This document shows positions 44,916-55,035 of a stretch of 64,000 nucleotides of DNA, piece by piece; the stretch's first letter is position 1; each line of letters begins with the position of its first letter. The position numbers and the translations under genes were made by a program. The notes under the pieces were generated by a model. The model had not been told where the DNA came from, did no database searches, and was given only the letters and a program-made list of their open reading frames with translations. Where the stretch lies: contig RWJK01001568.1 of assembly GCA_004335835.1 (NCBI GenBank), forward strand, positions 1-64,000. The letters are read 5' to 3'. This DNA is from Scenedesmus sp. ARA3 (Eukaryota > Chlorophyta > Chlorophyceae > Sphaeropleales > Scenedesmaceae).

Positions 44916-46311
44916 AGGCCAGGCCACCTGCAAGCGCACCATGGAGGTGGTGGAGCAGCTCAACAACACACACCACCTGGAGAAGATCCACTACTTCATG
45001 TGAGCAGCAGCAGCAGCTTGCGGCGGCAGCATCCAGCTGCCAGCAACGCTGCGGTGGCTGGACGGCAGCCGGGTGCCCGAGCCTTGAAATCAAAAAGCAC
45101 ATCTTGTGCTCTTGGTGCTGCTGCTTGTGCCGCGCATACGATCTGCTCACTGCTGCTGCCGGTGCTGCTGCTGCAGGTCAAAGGCGGACGAGGTGACTGA
45201 CGAGCGCGACCGGCAGCGCGTGCTCATCCAGATCACGCAGAACCTGGCCACGCGCATCCGCAACAGCCACGCGTTCAACCTGCCCACCTTCTACCTGCCG
45301 CACGGGGATGATGGCGGGCTGCCGTGCGGCATCCCCAACGCCATCGAGGACGTGTGCGGCGAGATAGACAAGGTGCGGGGGCGTGAAAGTAGTGGGAAGA
45401 GTGTGCGTACATGATGTTGTATTCGGTGTGCCGTGTGGGAACGCATCCTGGACGTGTGCAACAGAGATTGTTATGCAAGGTGCGGGTGGTGGAGGAGAGG
45501 CGTGAGGATGGTGCTGTTGGTGTGCTGTCAATGCAGTGGCGAGTGGGAGAGTAGTTGAGCTGCTGTGGTATGAGTGCCAATGGCTGCCATAGCTTGCCGG
45601 CGCACTGCGCATGAGTAGTGAGTGGCGCCTTGTTGTGCAACGTGACTTTTAAGATACATCTTTTCACGGTGAGATGCGTAGCGCGACTCCACCTCAGACT
45701 ATTGCACGACCTGCCTCATGCACTTGTCCTTGGGATTGGTTGTCACGTTGGGTGCCCTGCTGCTGCCCGGGTGCTGCCATCGCATATGCATCATGCAGGC
45801 CATCAACCAGACTGTGCAGAAGACGCTGCGGCAGCTGAAGGCAGACTGCGCCACCATCCAGGCCGCCATAGAGCAGCGGCGGCAGCAGGACGCAGCAAAC
45901 CGGGAAACCAACGCAGCCCGCACCGCGCGCGGCGCGCTGCTAGCCGCCGGCAGCTTGCTGGCGCTGCTGCTGCTGGCAGGAGCGCTTGGCGCGCGCGCTG
46001 CAGGCGCAGTGTGTGGTGCGGCAAGCGGCGCTGCTGCAAGCAGCGTGTGCAGCAGCGGTTTGGCTCAAGCGCTGCGCAGCTGGGATGCGCGGCTGGACGA
46101 GCTGCTGCCGTTTATCGCCGGTGCGCTGATGTGTGTTGTGCTAGCGCTGGGCGGCGCGGCCAAGGTGGTGTGGCGGCATGAGCCGGTGCTGGACAGGCGG
46201 CAGCAGAAGCGGCTGGAGGAGTACAGTGCAGTGGTGGCGCGCGTGGCGCAGCAGGCTGAGCTGCTGTACGAGCAGTACTTCCTCACACTGGCAAATGTGG
46301 AGGAGCGGTGA
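41579..46311 (+). CDS. Membrane-anchored dynamin-superfamily GTPase (EHD-like), 451 aa
   Basis: Eleven exons: 41579-41629, 42042-42172, 42380-42408, 42875-42934, 43208-43244, 43615-43792, 44127-44201, 44523-44526, 44918-44999, 45177-45372, 45799-46311 (TGA). Total is 1,356 nt with every junction in phase. The GTPase landmarks are G1 GNHSAGKSS (residues 66-74), G2-region Thr in ETRGF, G3 DTPGL (152-156) and G4 SKAD (217-220). The C-terminal exon adds a coiled-coil-like charged helix (about 285-323), then two hydrophobic segments at about 326-349 (ALLAAGSLLALLLLAGAL) and 383-404 (LLPFIAGALMCVVLALGG), and a charged tail. Such proteins remodel or fuse membranes using GTP; which organelle is unknown. 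Exon 8 is a 4-nt microexon. Decoy exon ends follow exons 6 and 10. Confidence 0.88.
43871..43912 (+). repeat. Decoy copy of GTPase exon 6 end
   Basis: The last ~42 bases of exon 6 (true donor at 43792/43793) recur here: GACTTTATAAACGTCTGGGC then TGGTGGACGGCAAATGAAG|GTGCGTG. The G3 motif is destroyed in the copy, but the AAG|GT donor is kept. The bases after it (GTGCG.GCAGC.TGG) also match the intron start. Confidence 0.9.
44523..44526 (+). other. Four-nucleotide microexon (ATTG)
   Basis: The flanking exons end in phase 0 (FFDP) and resume in phase 1 (GQATCKRTM), so exactly one extra base modulo 3 is needed between them. In the 716-bp interval the sequence TTTGTGCAG|ATTG|GTGAGTGAG supplies it, adding Ile and restoring DPIGQA, a natural continuation of the family sequence. 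Both splice sites are textbook quality. Confidence 0.72.
45425..45490 (+). repeat. Decoy copy of GTPase exon 10 end
   Basis: About 60 bases matching the exon 10 end (TGCCGTGCGGCATCCCCAAC to GACAAG|GTGCGG at 45372/45373) reappear as TGCCGTGTGGGAACGCATCC to ATGCAAG|GTGCGG. They are degenerate, with the donor and following GGGGCG/GGTGG retained. Confidence 0.75.
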
Positions 46312-47111
46312 TATGCACAGCCAGCTGTGACTGTGACTGAGCAGTTGGACTACTGCGGCAGGGCCTCCTGCCAGTGTAACACGCAAGATATGCCTGCTTC
46401 CACAAGCATCATGTGGTTGGAAGCAGCAGCGGTGACAGTAGAAATCAACGCCGTGTGAGAGCTTCAAAGCCTTTACAGTCCCAAACGCTGGTGGCACCAG
46501 CAACATCGGCATTATAGTGAGTTACACAAAGGCCCGGTTCTGCTGCTCAAACTTGTTATTGTGTCACCAGGGGAAGCAGAATTGATACTGGCTCGCTACA
46601 CACAACACTTTTGAGCGAACCCAATTGTCGGGAGCTGCTCACACTTGCTGCAGCTGTGCACACTGCTGCCATTACACATGGCACACTGCAAGCTGCGCAG
46701 CCGCCACCAGAGCACTTGCTGCCGCAACGCCTACTAGGCGCCTGAGGCGTTGGCAGGCCAGCACAACTGGGCAATGGTCAGGAATGCGACCATCCGCACC
46801 TCACAGCACAAATGAAGCTACAGTTATTTATCTGGTTCATTGAGGATGCTGAGTTGGAAATCTACAGTTCATGTGCAGCCTGCAGGCGGCCTGCCTACCG
46901 CCGGCGTCATCATGTCCACCAGTAGGCGACACAACATCAGCAACTGCACTGCCAAACCGCCACATGCAGCAGCTCCTGAAAGCAGCCATACAATGTGCTG
47001 CACCGCCTGATAGATTCTACGACGTGCACACGGCTGCTAGCCGACGTACAGTAACGCCACAACCTCATCCAAGCAGCGCCACATACCCCAGCCAGTTATT
47101 CGGCTACCGCA
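46312..47111. other. Convergent intergenic region
   Basis: This lies between two gene ends facing each other (GTPase on plus, MaoC-like on minus). A TGTAA at 46374-46378, about 65 bases after the GTPase stop, matches the usual green-algal polyadenylation signal. Nothing else is seen. Confidence 0.5.
46374..46378 (+). terminator. Candidate TGTAA polyadenylation signal of the GTPase gene
   Basis: TGTAA is the predominant poly(A) signal in chlorophyte nuclear genes. It lies ~65 bases past the stop codon. A five-base match is weak evidence by itself. Confidence 0.35.
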
Positions 47112-49607
47112 TTACTTGCTGTACAGTCGGCCCAGGATCACATCCTTCTCCGCATGGCCTGTCAGCACCGCGCACTGCAGCGCCGGCTGCGCTGCGGGGC
47201 TGACCACCGCCTGCAGCTTGGCTGGCAGCGGCGTGGGGCGCTTGAACTCGGTTTCAAACACCGCGGGATAGGCCTTGGCAGTGTAGCCTGCAGCAGCAAC
47301 AGCAGCAGCAGATGCAGCAGCAGATGCAGCAGCAGATGCAGCAGTTGGCAGCTGCTGCAGCACCATGTGCTTGCCTGGCACCTGAGACCCAACCATGATG
47401 TTTGCCACCTGCGTTGGCTAACGCTGGCTCCACCCGTGCCACCAGGTACGTCCCAGCACTTGTTGCAGCAGCGGCTGCAGCACCCCTCCATGCATTTGCC
47501 TTTGCAGATGCCCGTTCAAAACCCAACAAATATTGAGGGATACGCCACTAGCCCACCTGCGGTGGCCAGCGCTGCTTCCAGGCGTGCCACCAAGCACATC
47601 GCGTGCACAATGGGCCGCTTGAAGCTGAAACAGGGGGCAGGCACTTCTTATGGAAACTTAGAACCTCGCTCACCTGCATTGGCCAGCTCTGCTTCGAGGC
47701 ATGCCACCAGGTACATCGCGTGTGCAATGGGCCGCTTGAAGCCAAACAGCCGGCTGGTCAGCGAGCTGAGGTGGATGGGGTTGCGGTCGCCACTCAGTGC
47801 GCCGTACGCGCGGCCGGCGTTGCCGGGGACAGACAGGTTTGCCAGCAGCTGCCAGGTTGGGGGCGCCTGCAAGTTGGAAGTGTGTTTGGTATGGCCGGCA
47901 GCATTATTTGATGTGTTTTGCGAGGAAAGGCAAGGGGTCTGGTTGTTGGCGCGGCCAGCGTTGCCCAGGACAGATATGTTGGCCAGCAGCTGCCAGGCCG
48001 GGGCGCCGCAGGTGATTTGTGTCCAATGCGTGAGGCTTAGGCGGAGCAGGCGTGTATGGAAAGGGCGGTTTATGCCATGCCTACGAGATCATCTGAATGT
48101 TTGTTGCACTTGGCGAGAATCAGCATGCCTCACTGACACCTACAGCCGCTAGGCAACAGCTCTCAGTCCGATAAATCAGCTGCTCACCTCGCCCGTCTTG
48201 CTCCCTCCCCCGCCCCGCTTGGCTTTTGGGTTGATGACAATCACTGTCAGCGAGTTTACCCACACCTGGTCACCTGCAGACACACAGCATCCAAGCACCA
48301 TCAGGCGTTGCGGCCTTGTTTCACAAAAAAAATGACACAATGACACATGGTACATTGGCCCACACGTGGTCACCCGCGGACACAGAGCACCAAGACAGCG
48401 CCACCAAAACTGGCACAATCACTGTTTGCAGACGCAACAACATGCAATTTGGCAGGATAACAAACTTGAAACATGGCTGATTCTGCGCTAATGGCATGTT
48501 TTGCTGCATCCACCTTTGCTGTCTGTGCCTGTGCACACGATGTGGATCTCAATGTGGCCCTTCTCATTGCGCACATAGTTTGGGTCCACGCTGGCACTGC
48601 AACCAGGCAGCAGCAAGCATAGCACGGCAATCATATGCAGCACAAGCAGCGGCAAGCGCAGGCGCCAAAGTCATCGCAACACAGCACAGCGTCCTGTGTG
48701 CACTGTGTGGACTCAGCACCAACAGCATAGGAACGGCTGTGCGGTGGTGAGGCAATACAGAGCACGTGTACCCTACACAAGCAGGGCTACACCATGCAAG
48801 CAGCACTGGCAACAAATAAGCAGAGGTACTGGTAACAGCCAAAACAATGTGCTGGCGCTAGCATATGCAAAAAGACAGGCTGGCACTGGCAACAGTCTTC
48901 TGGCTAATCTCAAGTGACTGAGGACCACTTATGCTGATCCAGCACTGGGCATTAAAGCATGCATTCATGAATTGTGCATGAGTTGTGCATGGCGTTGTGC
49001 CGGCTCACGTGTAGGTGAGCGCCTCATCAGATCTGATGGGCCTGCTCATGCTGCTGCTGTTGCGCGCCAGCACAGCACCCAGCACGTTGAAGGGGAAGTC
49101 CCTACGGAGCAGGCAAAAGTTGCAAGGAGTGCAGAGTCATTCACAAGAAAAGAAACCAGGTGTAAGCATCAGAAAAGAGATCCCTGCAGGTGCCATGGGA
49201 GGCCATGGCATGACATGCACAAAGCTGTATGTTGTTATGCGTTGGTATGCAATGCTAGGTGACAAGGAAACAAAACGTGTGTGACACATGACAAGGCATT
49301 TTAATTTTGAAGTGCCAGCATCCGCATCCTGGTCATAAAGACAGTGGAGATGCCAGGGAACTTTGATGAGCGCGGCGTCATGTGCATCCGTACTGCAGCT
49401 GCAGGATACGCTTGCTGGGCTGCTACTGGTAGAAAGCCTCGGCAGGCAAGTGCAACATGATGTTGCCCTGGTCCCCTGTGTGCTGCACTGTGAGTGTGCA
49501 TGCTGCTGCTGCTGCTGCTGCATGTGCACGTGCCTCTCACCTGTGGCTCATGGCCAGCATGGACAGCCTGAAGGACTCCACAAAGGGGTAGCTGAAGGGC
49601 ACCTGAC

Positions 49608-49666
<59 letters not shown>

Positions 49667-51020
49667 TAAGCGCATGGCAACACGCATCAGCACCAGCAGC
49701 GCTGCTTCATAGACGAGCACATTTCCAAGCAGCCCTCCATGAGGTTGCCATATGCCAGCTGTCACAAGGATTGCAGCCCATTGATCAGACCAGTGTCCTA
49801 GTACGTACATGGGCGCTGCTGTGTGCACTGGCGCTTGCACTTCCGCATGTACAATGCAGCAGTGCTGCTGCACTTGGCAGATAAGGTCAGTGCCTTTCCA
49901 GCAGCGCAATTGCAATGAGCATCAACTGGCGCGACAGGCTGCAAGTTCAGCTTCTACCGCCCAGCTGCTGGGTGCAGTGGTTGTGCTGCTTTTGCTATGC
50001 TGGGTCAGCTGCACCCATGATGCTGCTGCTGCTGCTGCTGCTGCTGCTGTGCTGACATGTACAGGCTGATGCACCCGGCCGTCCTGCTGCTGATGTCAGG
50101 CTGTGGCCGCAGCATGCCGCACCTGCTGTGGCACAGCCTTGTAGCCTGTACGTATGGCACTGATACACAGCCGTGTCCTGCTGCTGACACACTACTTTGT
50201 GATGTGACAATATGGCAGCAGGCATGCCGCACCTGTTGTGGCACAGCCTTGTAGCCAACAAGCTTGAGGAAGGCTGCATAGCGGCTGGTGCTGAAGGCTG
50301 CAGGCGCTGTCAGCTTCACCTGCAGCAGCACAGTTGTGTGCACAGTGACACAGACAGTGCAAGAGTGGGGCCGGTAAAGTGATGCGCGTTGGCTGCGCTG
50401 TCGCAGTAAGGGTGGGTGGGTCAGGACATTGCGATGCGCTGCCACAGCTGCTGCTGCAGCAGCACTTCCAGGAATATGTCCCAGAGGTTTCTATTTATGC
50501 GTTAATGTGCCAATGGTGACAAGCAATCAGGGGGAAAAGCAACAATGTAAGCAGTACTGCAGGTGTGCAACTGCTGTTGGAAGACTGCCCGAGTGCACTG
50601 CAGTACTCAGCACCTGGTTGCTTGCGCTAGCACGTGCATGCCGTTAATGCTGCTGGTTCTTGCCCGACTGTGTCTAGTTGTGGGCAACACTAGAACACCA
50701 GGGGTGCAAGCAAATCCCACACAGCCCACTGCTGTGGGACCCAAACAACCTTCAAGGCCAACTGCCATAACATTTGCTCAGCGACGCTCATCTCGAGATG
50801 TACCTAATGCAATTGTTGTAAGTATCACCTGGATAGGCTTTCCCTTGAGATCTGCGGGTGCTTTCTTCCGCGACAGCGCACTACGAAGCAGCTGCAGATA
50901 CAGGAAGCCTAGAGAGGGCCAGCCCGGGAGCTCCGCAGGGACATCTGGCGGGCAACGAAGCGTTATAACTAGTCCGAGCACTAATACTGCGCCTGCAACC
51001 CCGATCAACAAAGGCAGCAT
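47112..51020 (-). CDS. MaoC-like double-hotdog hydratase/dehydratase, 352 aa
   Basis: Eight exons on the minus strand: 50829-51020, 50233-50319, 49541-49602, 49009-49101, 48514-48596, 48188-48273, 47674-47866, 47112-47374 (TAA). Total is 1,059 nt with all phases closing. The N-terminus has one membrane or signal segment (LLIGVAGAVLVLGLVIT). The first hotdog spans RYAAFLKLVGYKAVPQQ, YPFVESFRLSMLAM and DFPFNVLGAVLARN. The second has the hydratase-2 motif in YGALSGDRNPIHLSS, with Asp228 and His233 at the catalytic Asp-x4-His spacing, then LFGFKRPIAHAM and EFKRPTPLP. MaoC enzymes hydrate trans-2-enoyl-CoA or dehydrate 3-hydroxyacyl thioesters in lipid metabolism. The terminal exon encodes an Ala/Ser run from a CTG repeat. 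Several introns hold decoy exon edges. Confidence 0.87.
47407..47745 (-). repeat. Three-copy donor/exon-end array, MaoC-like exon 7
   Basis: Sense-strand exon 7 end (ACCTGGTGGCATGCCTCGAA to AATGCAG|GTGAGC, true donor at 47674/47673) is echoed at 47554-47624 and 47407-47460, spacing 117 and 147 bp. Each echo keeps GCAG|GTGG and would read VARLEAALATAG or VARVEPALANAG, close to the true VACLEAELANAG. Confidence 0.92.
47945..48012 (-). repeat. Decoy copy of MaoC-like exon 7 start
   Basis: About 60 sense-strand bases (GCGCCCCGGCCTGGCAGCTG then CTGGCCAAC) repeat the exon 7 start (true start 47866). The upstream acceptor reads CTGCGG instead of TTGCAG, so it is probably dead. Confidence 0.88.
48335..48382 (-). 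repeat. Decoy copy of MaoC-like exon 6 start
   Basis: The sense strand reads GGTGACCACGTGTGGGCCAA, matching the exon 6 start GGTGACCAGGTGTGGGTAAA (true start 48273). The site before it is CCGCG rather than CTGCAG. The copied intron end (GTGTCCGCG against GTGTCTGCA) is also recognisable. Confidence 0.85.
49609..49665. repeat. (CAG)19 tract
   Basis: Read on the sense strand of the MaoC-like gene it is (CTG)19, ending at the CTGCTGCGTCAG acceptor of exon 3. Confidence 0.95.
50104..50145 (-). repeat. Decoy copy of MaoC-like exon 2 end
   Basis: The sense strand carries GGCTACAAGGCTGTGCCACA then GCAG|GTGCGGCATGC, nearly identical to the true exon 2 end at 50233. The donor is intact. The copy lies about 120 bp into the intron. 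Confidence 0.92.
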
Positions 51021-51996
51021 GCTGCTGTTGTCTCTACAGTGTGCAGTGCTGGAGACAGCAGACTGGCACTGGATCGTCCGCAACGTGCAAATAGTGCTCC
51101 CGTGAAAGCTTGTGAACCGCAGCGAGAGACTTGCTGCTTTTGACCGGCCTCATCACTTGTCTCACCAGCCCACTGCCAGCCTGGCAGGGTACAGCCAGCC
51201 TAAAACAGGCAGGACAAGCCTCGTCAGCAGTCTTGCCGCGGGACAACAACAGAACAGGCCAAAAAGAACCTGCGTTCACCCAACGTGAACACTGCTATAT
51301 GGTAGTGTACCGAACAAACGCCACAGAGCACAAGTACCAATGCAGAACCTGCACCCAGTGGAGCCTCCAAGCAAGCGGCTTGCGTGAATAAGCTTGCGCC
51401 AGCCAAACTGCCAGCAAGCACTGAACAAGCTTGGTTTGTACAAGGATTGGCGAATATCGGAGTAAGTATCGTTTGCTGTGATGGTGCTTTTGTGCCATGC
51501 ACCCTGTTCTCAATGCAGCTGCAGTCACCTCAGTGAGGCCCAGTTACTAACCCAGTAGTACTGGGCCATTGCTGAGTCACATACATGCTGCATGCTGTCA
51601 CCAGCAGCACAAGCGGCCACTTGTACTGCCAAACCCATATGAACTCAGCCACCAGTCAACACTTGAGGCACAGCAAACGAGTGCACGCCTGCCTGCAACA
51701 TGCAGATATGTGCTGCACCGCTGGCAACAATGGTGGCACGTGTAGCGACTCATTGGACAAGAAGACATCATAGTTTGGAACATCAGCTGGCAGCACCAGG
51801 TGTACACCTCGTGCGCTGCCTCAATGCATCCTGCAAGGTTCCTATTGCTGTTTCGAATGTTTTGAAAGCCAAGCCTGATGCATAGCGTCGCCGAGCACAG
51901 ACGCAACAATGTCACTGGTAAAGTCAACATGTAAGATACACCACAAAACCCCTGAGCTGATAAAGCTGAGCCATAAAGCTGAGCTCACTGAGGCAC
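51021..51996. other. No supported gene
   Basis: This is the upstream flank of the MaoC-like gene and the 3' flank of the first AOC/dirigent-like gene. No exon chain or strong repeat is visible. Confidence 0.5.
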
Positions 51997-52282
51997 TTAA
52001 AAGCGCTTGAACTTGGGCACAGCCATTTCCCCAATGTACAAGTTGTCTGGCTTGGTGGCTTGCGTGCCAAAGTGTGCCACGTCACCCTTTGCTCCCTTGT
52101 ACCGCCCCGTGCCGCCAGCAATGGCCAAGTCAAAGTCAACCACCCTCGCGATGAGGTTTTCGCCGTCCAGCGCGCTGTTTGTAAACAGCGTGTCATCACC
52201 ACTTGGGCCCATCTCAATAGCCATGGTGGTGAGGTATTGCTGGGTGGGTGGACATGGCGGACAGCCGTCAACGGCGTCAGAT

Positions 52283-52342
<60 letters not shown>

Positions 52343-52392
52343 NNNNNNNNNNNNNNNNNNNNNNNNNNNNNNNNNNNNNNNNNNNNNNNNNN

Positions 52393-52447
<55 letters not shown>

Positions 52448-53925
52448 CAGTAGCAAAATCCGCAGTCATTGCAGCGCGGCCGTCTTTGTTCCTAATGCAG
52501 CTGCAGTGTGCTGCACGCATTGTACGGCTGCTTGGCACGCTGTGCAGTTGTTAACATGGAGTTGTGTGTAACACGGCATGTAGAAGCTGCATGCAGGCCT
52601 GTTTGTGCATGCTCCATTTACTGATCAGGCATGCAACACAGCACTGTGACATGTCACAGCACAGTGCTGCTCCCACAAACACTGATATTGTCTTCTCTGC
52701 AGTCAGCAGCTGCTGCATGGTGCAAAGTCGCTTGAATGTGTTCAAATCTGTTCAACTGTGTTGCAAACACTGCCACGCACCAGCTTCAGGTTGGCATCAA
52801 CCACCGTGCTAATAGCTTGGGAGTCGAATTGCCCGATCTGCAGGGCGGCACAGGCAACCAGGTGATTCATGCGGCAAATGCAGCATAAGCTTAATGCAAC
52901 TGAACGTTTGCAAGCTGAACAAGCGGCGCTGCGCAGGGGCATACTGCGGTTCACATCACTTGCACAATTGGCTTGTAAGCCAGTCACTGGCTGTGCGGTG
53001 GCAGCGGTTCAAACTGTGTCCGTTGCCAGGCGCTGGCTCTGACAATTGTTTAGTGGAGCATCATTGCAGTATGATGGACACACTTGCTCGACAATGCAGG
53101 CAGGCAGGGTGGTATTGATGCAGTAGTAAGAGCACGCACCTTCCATGCCATGCAATGCAGCTGCCAGCATTGCAGTGCAATGAGCCGAAGCTGCTCACTA
53201 CTGTCAAAGACATCAGAAGCAGACGTGCAGCGTACCATGCTGCTGCATGGTACAAAACTGAATTCACAGCACACTGCTGGCAGCCACATTGGCATATGCT
53301 CACTGCAGCCAGCTGTAGGAGACTCGTTTTGCTAGGCATTGCTGCATTGCTTCACGCACTCAGGGCATCGCCCACCTTGACGCGCGTGCTGTTGTCAAAG
53401 ACGTCTCCTGAGATGACTGTTTGGATCAGTGTGGGTTGGCCGAGGTCAGGCACGAAGGCATCAGTGAATGTCTCATTCAAGTAGATGCAGATGCGGTAGT
53501 ACCAGTAGCGGCTGTCTGATGTCACCTGTGCGCATGTAAGTGAACAAAAGGACGACGGAGATGATGTGAGGCTGAGAGGAGCGACAGCTGTCACTGTGAA
53601 CATATTGCAGAGCAGCATGTTCACTGTGCTGTTGCAGGAGCAGCACCAGCAGCAGCACCAGGCAACAGCACCGGGCAGCAGCACTAGCGCCCGTCCACTT
53701 TCTGAGTACAGCACAAACCAAGGGTCCTTAGCGTTTGTAAGTGGTTTGTGGGTTCTTCTATTCACTCACGGGCTCGTAGGTCTTCGTTCTTTCGTTGTAC
53801 TTGCTCAGGGTGCCTAGAGGAGGGTCGCGTGGCCTGTGATGGTTGGTGTCCTGTGCAGACGCCTCCAATACCACAAATGCGAGGCAGAAGATGCATGGAA
53901 GCAGCATGAGCATGCGCGGTGCCAT
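51997..53925 (-). CDS. Secreted AOC/dirigent-like beta-barrel protein, copy 1, 201 aa
   Basis: Exons on the minus strand are 53770-53925, 53376-53525, 52781-52837 and 51997-52239 (TAA), all junctions in phase 0. It starts with a signal peptide (MLMLLPCIFCLAFVVLEASA) and then QDTNHHRPRDPP. The barrel part has SRYWYYRICIYLNETFTD, SGDVFDNSTRVKVG-like strands, STVVDANLKL and FDLAIAGGTGRYKGAKGDV. The GGTGRYKGAKG turn and strand pattern are those of the allene oxide cyclase/dirigent barrel superfamily.  The protein is probably secreted; ligand or reaction unknown. Intron 3 contains the CAG tract with the assembly gap. Copy 2 lies 1.1 kb upstream on the same strand with identical intron positions. 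Confidence 0.8.
52286..52444. repeat. Long CAG tract interrupted by an assembly gap
   Basis: CAG repeats run from 52286 to 52342 and from 52393 to 52444, joined by exactly 50 N. The true length is unknown. On the sense strand of the surrounding gene it is CTG, about 45 bases upstream of the exon 4 acceptor. Confidence 0.97.
52343..52392. other. Assembly gap (50 N)
   Basis: Fifty consecutive N inside a CAG tract; the round number suggests a placeholder rather than a measured size. Confidence 1.
52644..52659. repeat. 16-bp perfect palindrome
   Basis: CTGTGACATGTCACAG is self-complementary. It lies in intron 3 of the first barrel gene; no function is evident. Confidence 0.85.
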
Positions 53926-55020
53926 GCTTTCTAAGTTCACGATCTGCAGCCGGTGACTGCCTGGTGACACTGAACTCAGGACGGCAGAAGTTTTCAGCAT
54001 CAGCCGATGTTTGAATAGAGTACAGCCATATTCACGGCCACGTACATCATGCAGACACCTGGCGCTGTTGGGTGCTAGGGTTGAGAGGGGTGCGACAGGC
54101 GGGCGTGCAGACGCTCGCACGCGTATGCAGCGCTTGGCTGCTATGTTTTTGTACATAGAATACAAAGCACGCTTCTAAAGCAGCAACGTGCATCCAGCTG
54201 GTCATTGAATGTGTGGAGTCCTGCGCTGCATGCAGCTGCGCAGCTGCCAGCAGTGCTGGCATGCTGTTGATGATAATAATAATAGTGATAATAATAGTCT
54301 TCTTGCTGTTGATGCTGTTGATGATGCAGGACTGCTGTGTCTGCAGCTGCGCACGCACCCAAAAAATGGTTGTGACCGTGTGAAGAGACCGCACAATTAC
54401 CATCCCGCTGGCAATTGAGGGTGCGTAGAACTCAGCGCAACAAGTGTTATCTTCATCATTGCACTGGAATCTAGCCACCAGAATCTCTAGATATGGTCAC
54501 TCGCCTGCTTGCAAGCCGCTTATTTGTTGAACAAAATGCAGTTACTCTTTGAACAGCATGTGCACGTCATGGCTGGATTCACAGGTACCAGTTTCAAAGT
54601 TCATTAACCAACATCAATCAGTCAACAACAGAATGCAAGGTGCCTCTATCAACAATGCACCATGCGGGACAACAGCAGTACTGCTGTATCGATCATCGCC
54701 AAACGAATCATGCACGGATGCAAACTATAAACATCTTCCAGCAGTGAAACCAGCCTGGTCAGGGACAACAGACTGAGCCCAATATAACTTCGAATTCACA
54801 CAGTGTGACAAACATAGGATGCATGTTGCATATTGCAACCCTGTGCATGCAAGTTTGCAACAGCTTAAACAACAACCGTGAGTTCAACTCTGATCCCGCT
54901 TCAGAAGCGCTTGGTGGGCCAACGTGACAAACGTAGAACGCATGTTGCGGAAATGCAAGTCAAAGCATGCATGGTTGCAACAGCTTGAACGACAGCCAAT
55001 CATCCAATGTTGATCCCGCC
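53926..55020. other. Spacer between the two barrel genes
   Basis: It contains the promoter side of copy 1 and the 3' flank of copy 2. A tandem repeat at its upper end (about 54800-55032) carries a second version of the copy 2 gene end. A short TTATTATTA-type run lies at about 54269-54300. Confidence 0.55.
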
Positions 55021-55035
55021 TCAAAAGCGCTTGAA
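54800..55035 (-). repeat. Duplicated 3' end of barrel gene copy 2
   Basis: The region around the stop codon (plus strand GATCCCGCCTCAAAAGCGCT) recurs ~116 bp away as GATCCCGCTTCAGAAGCGCT. It is flanked on both sides by similar spacer (GTGACAAACRTAGRAYGCAT). In the copy the stop triplet (sense TGA) is preserved but the upstream coding sequence is not. Confidence 0.85.
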
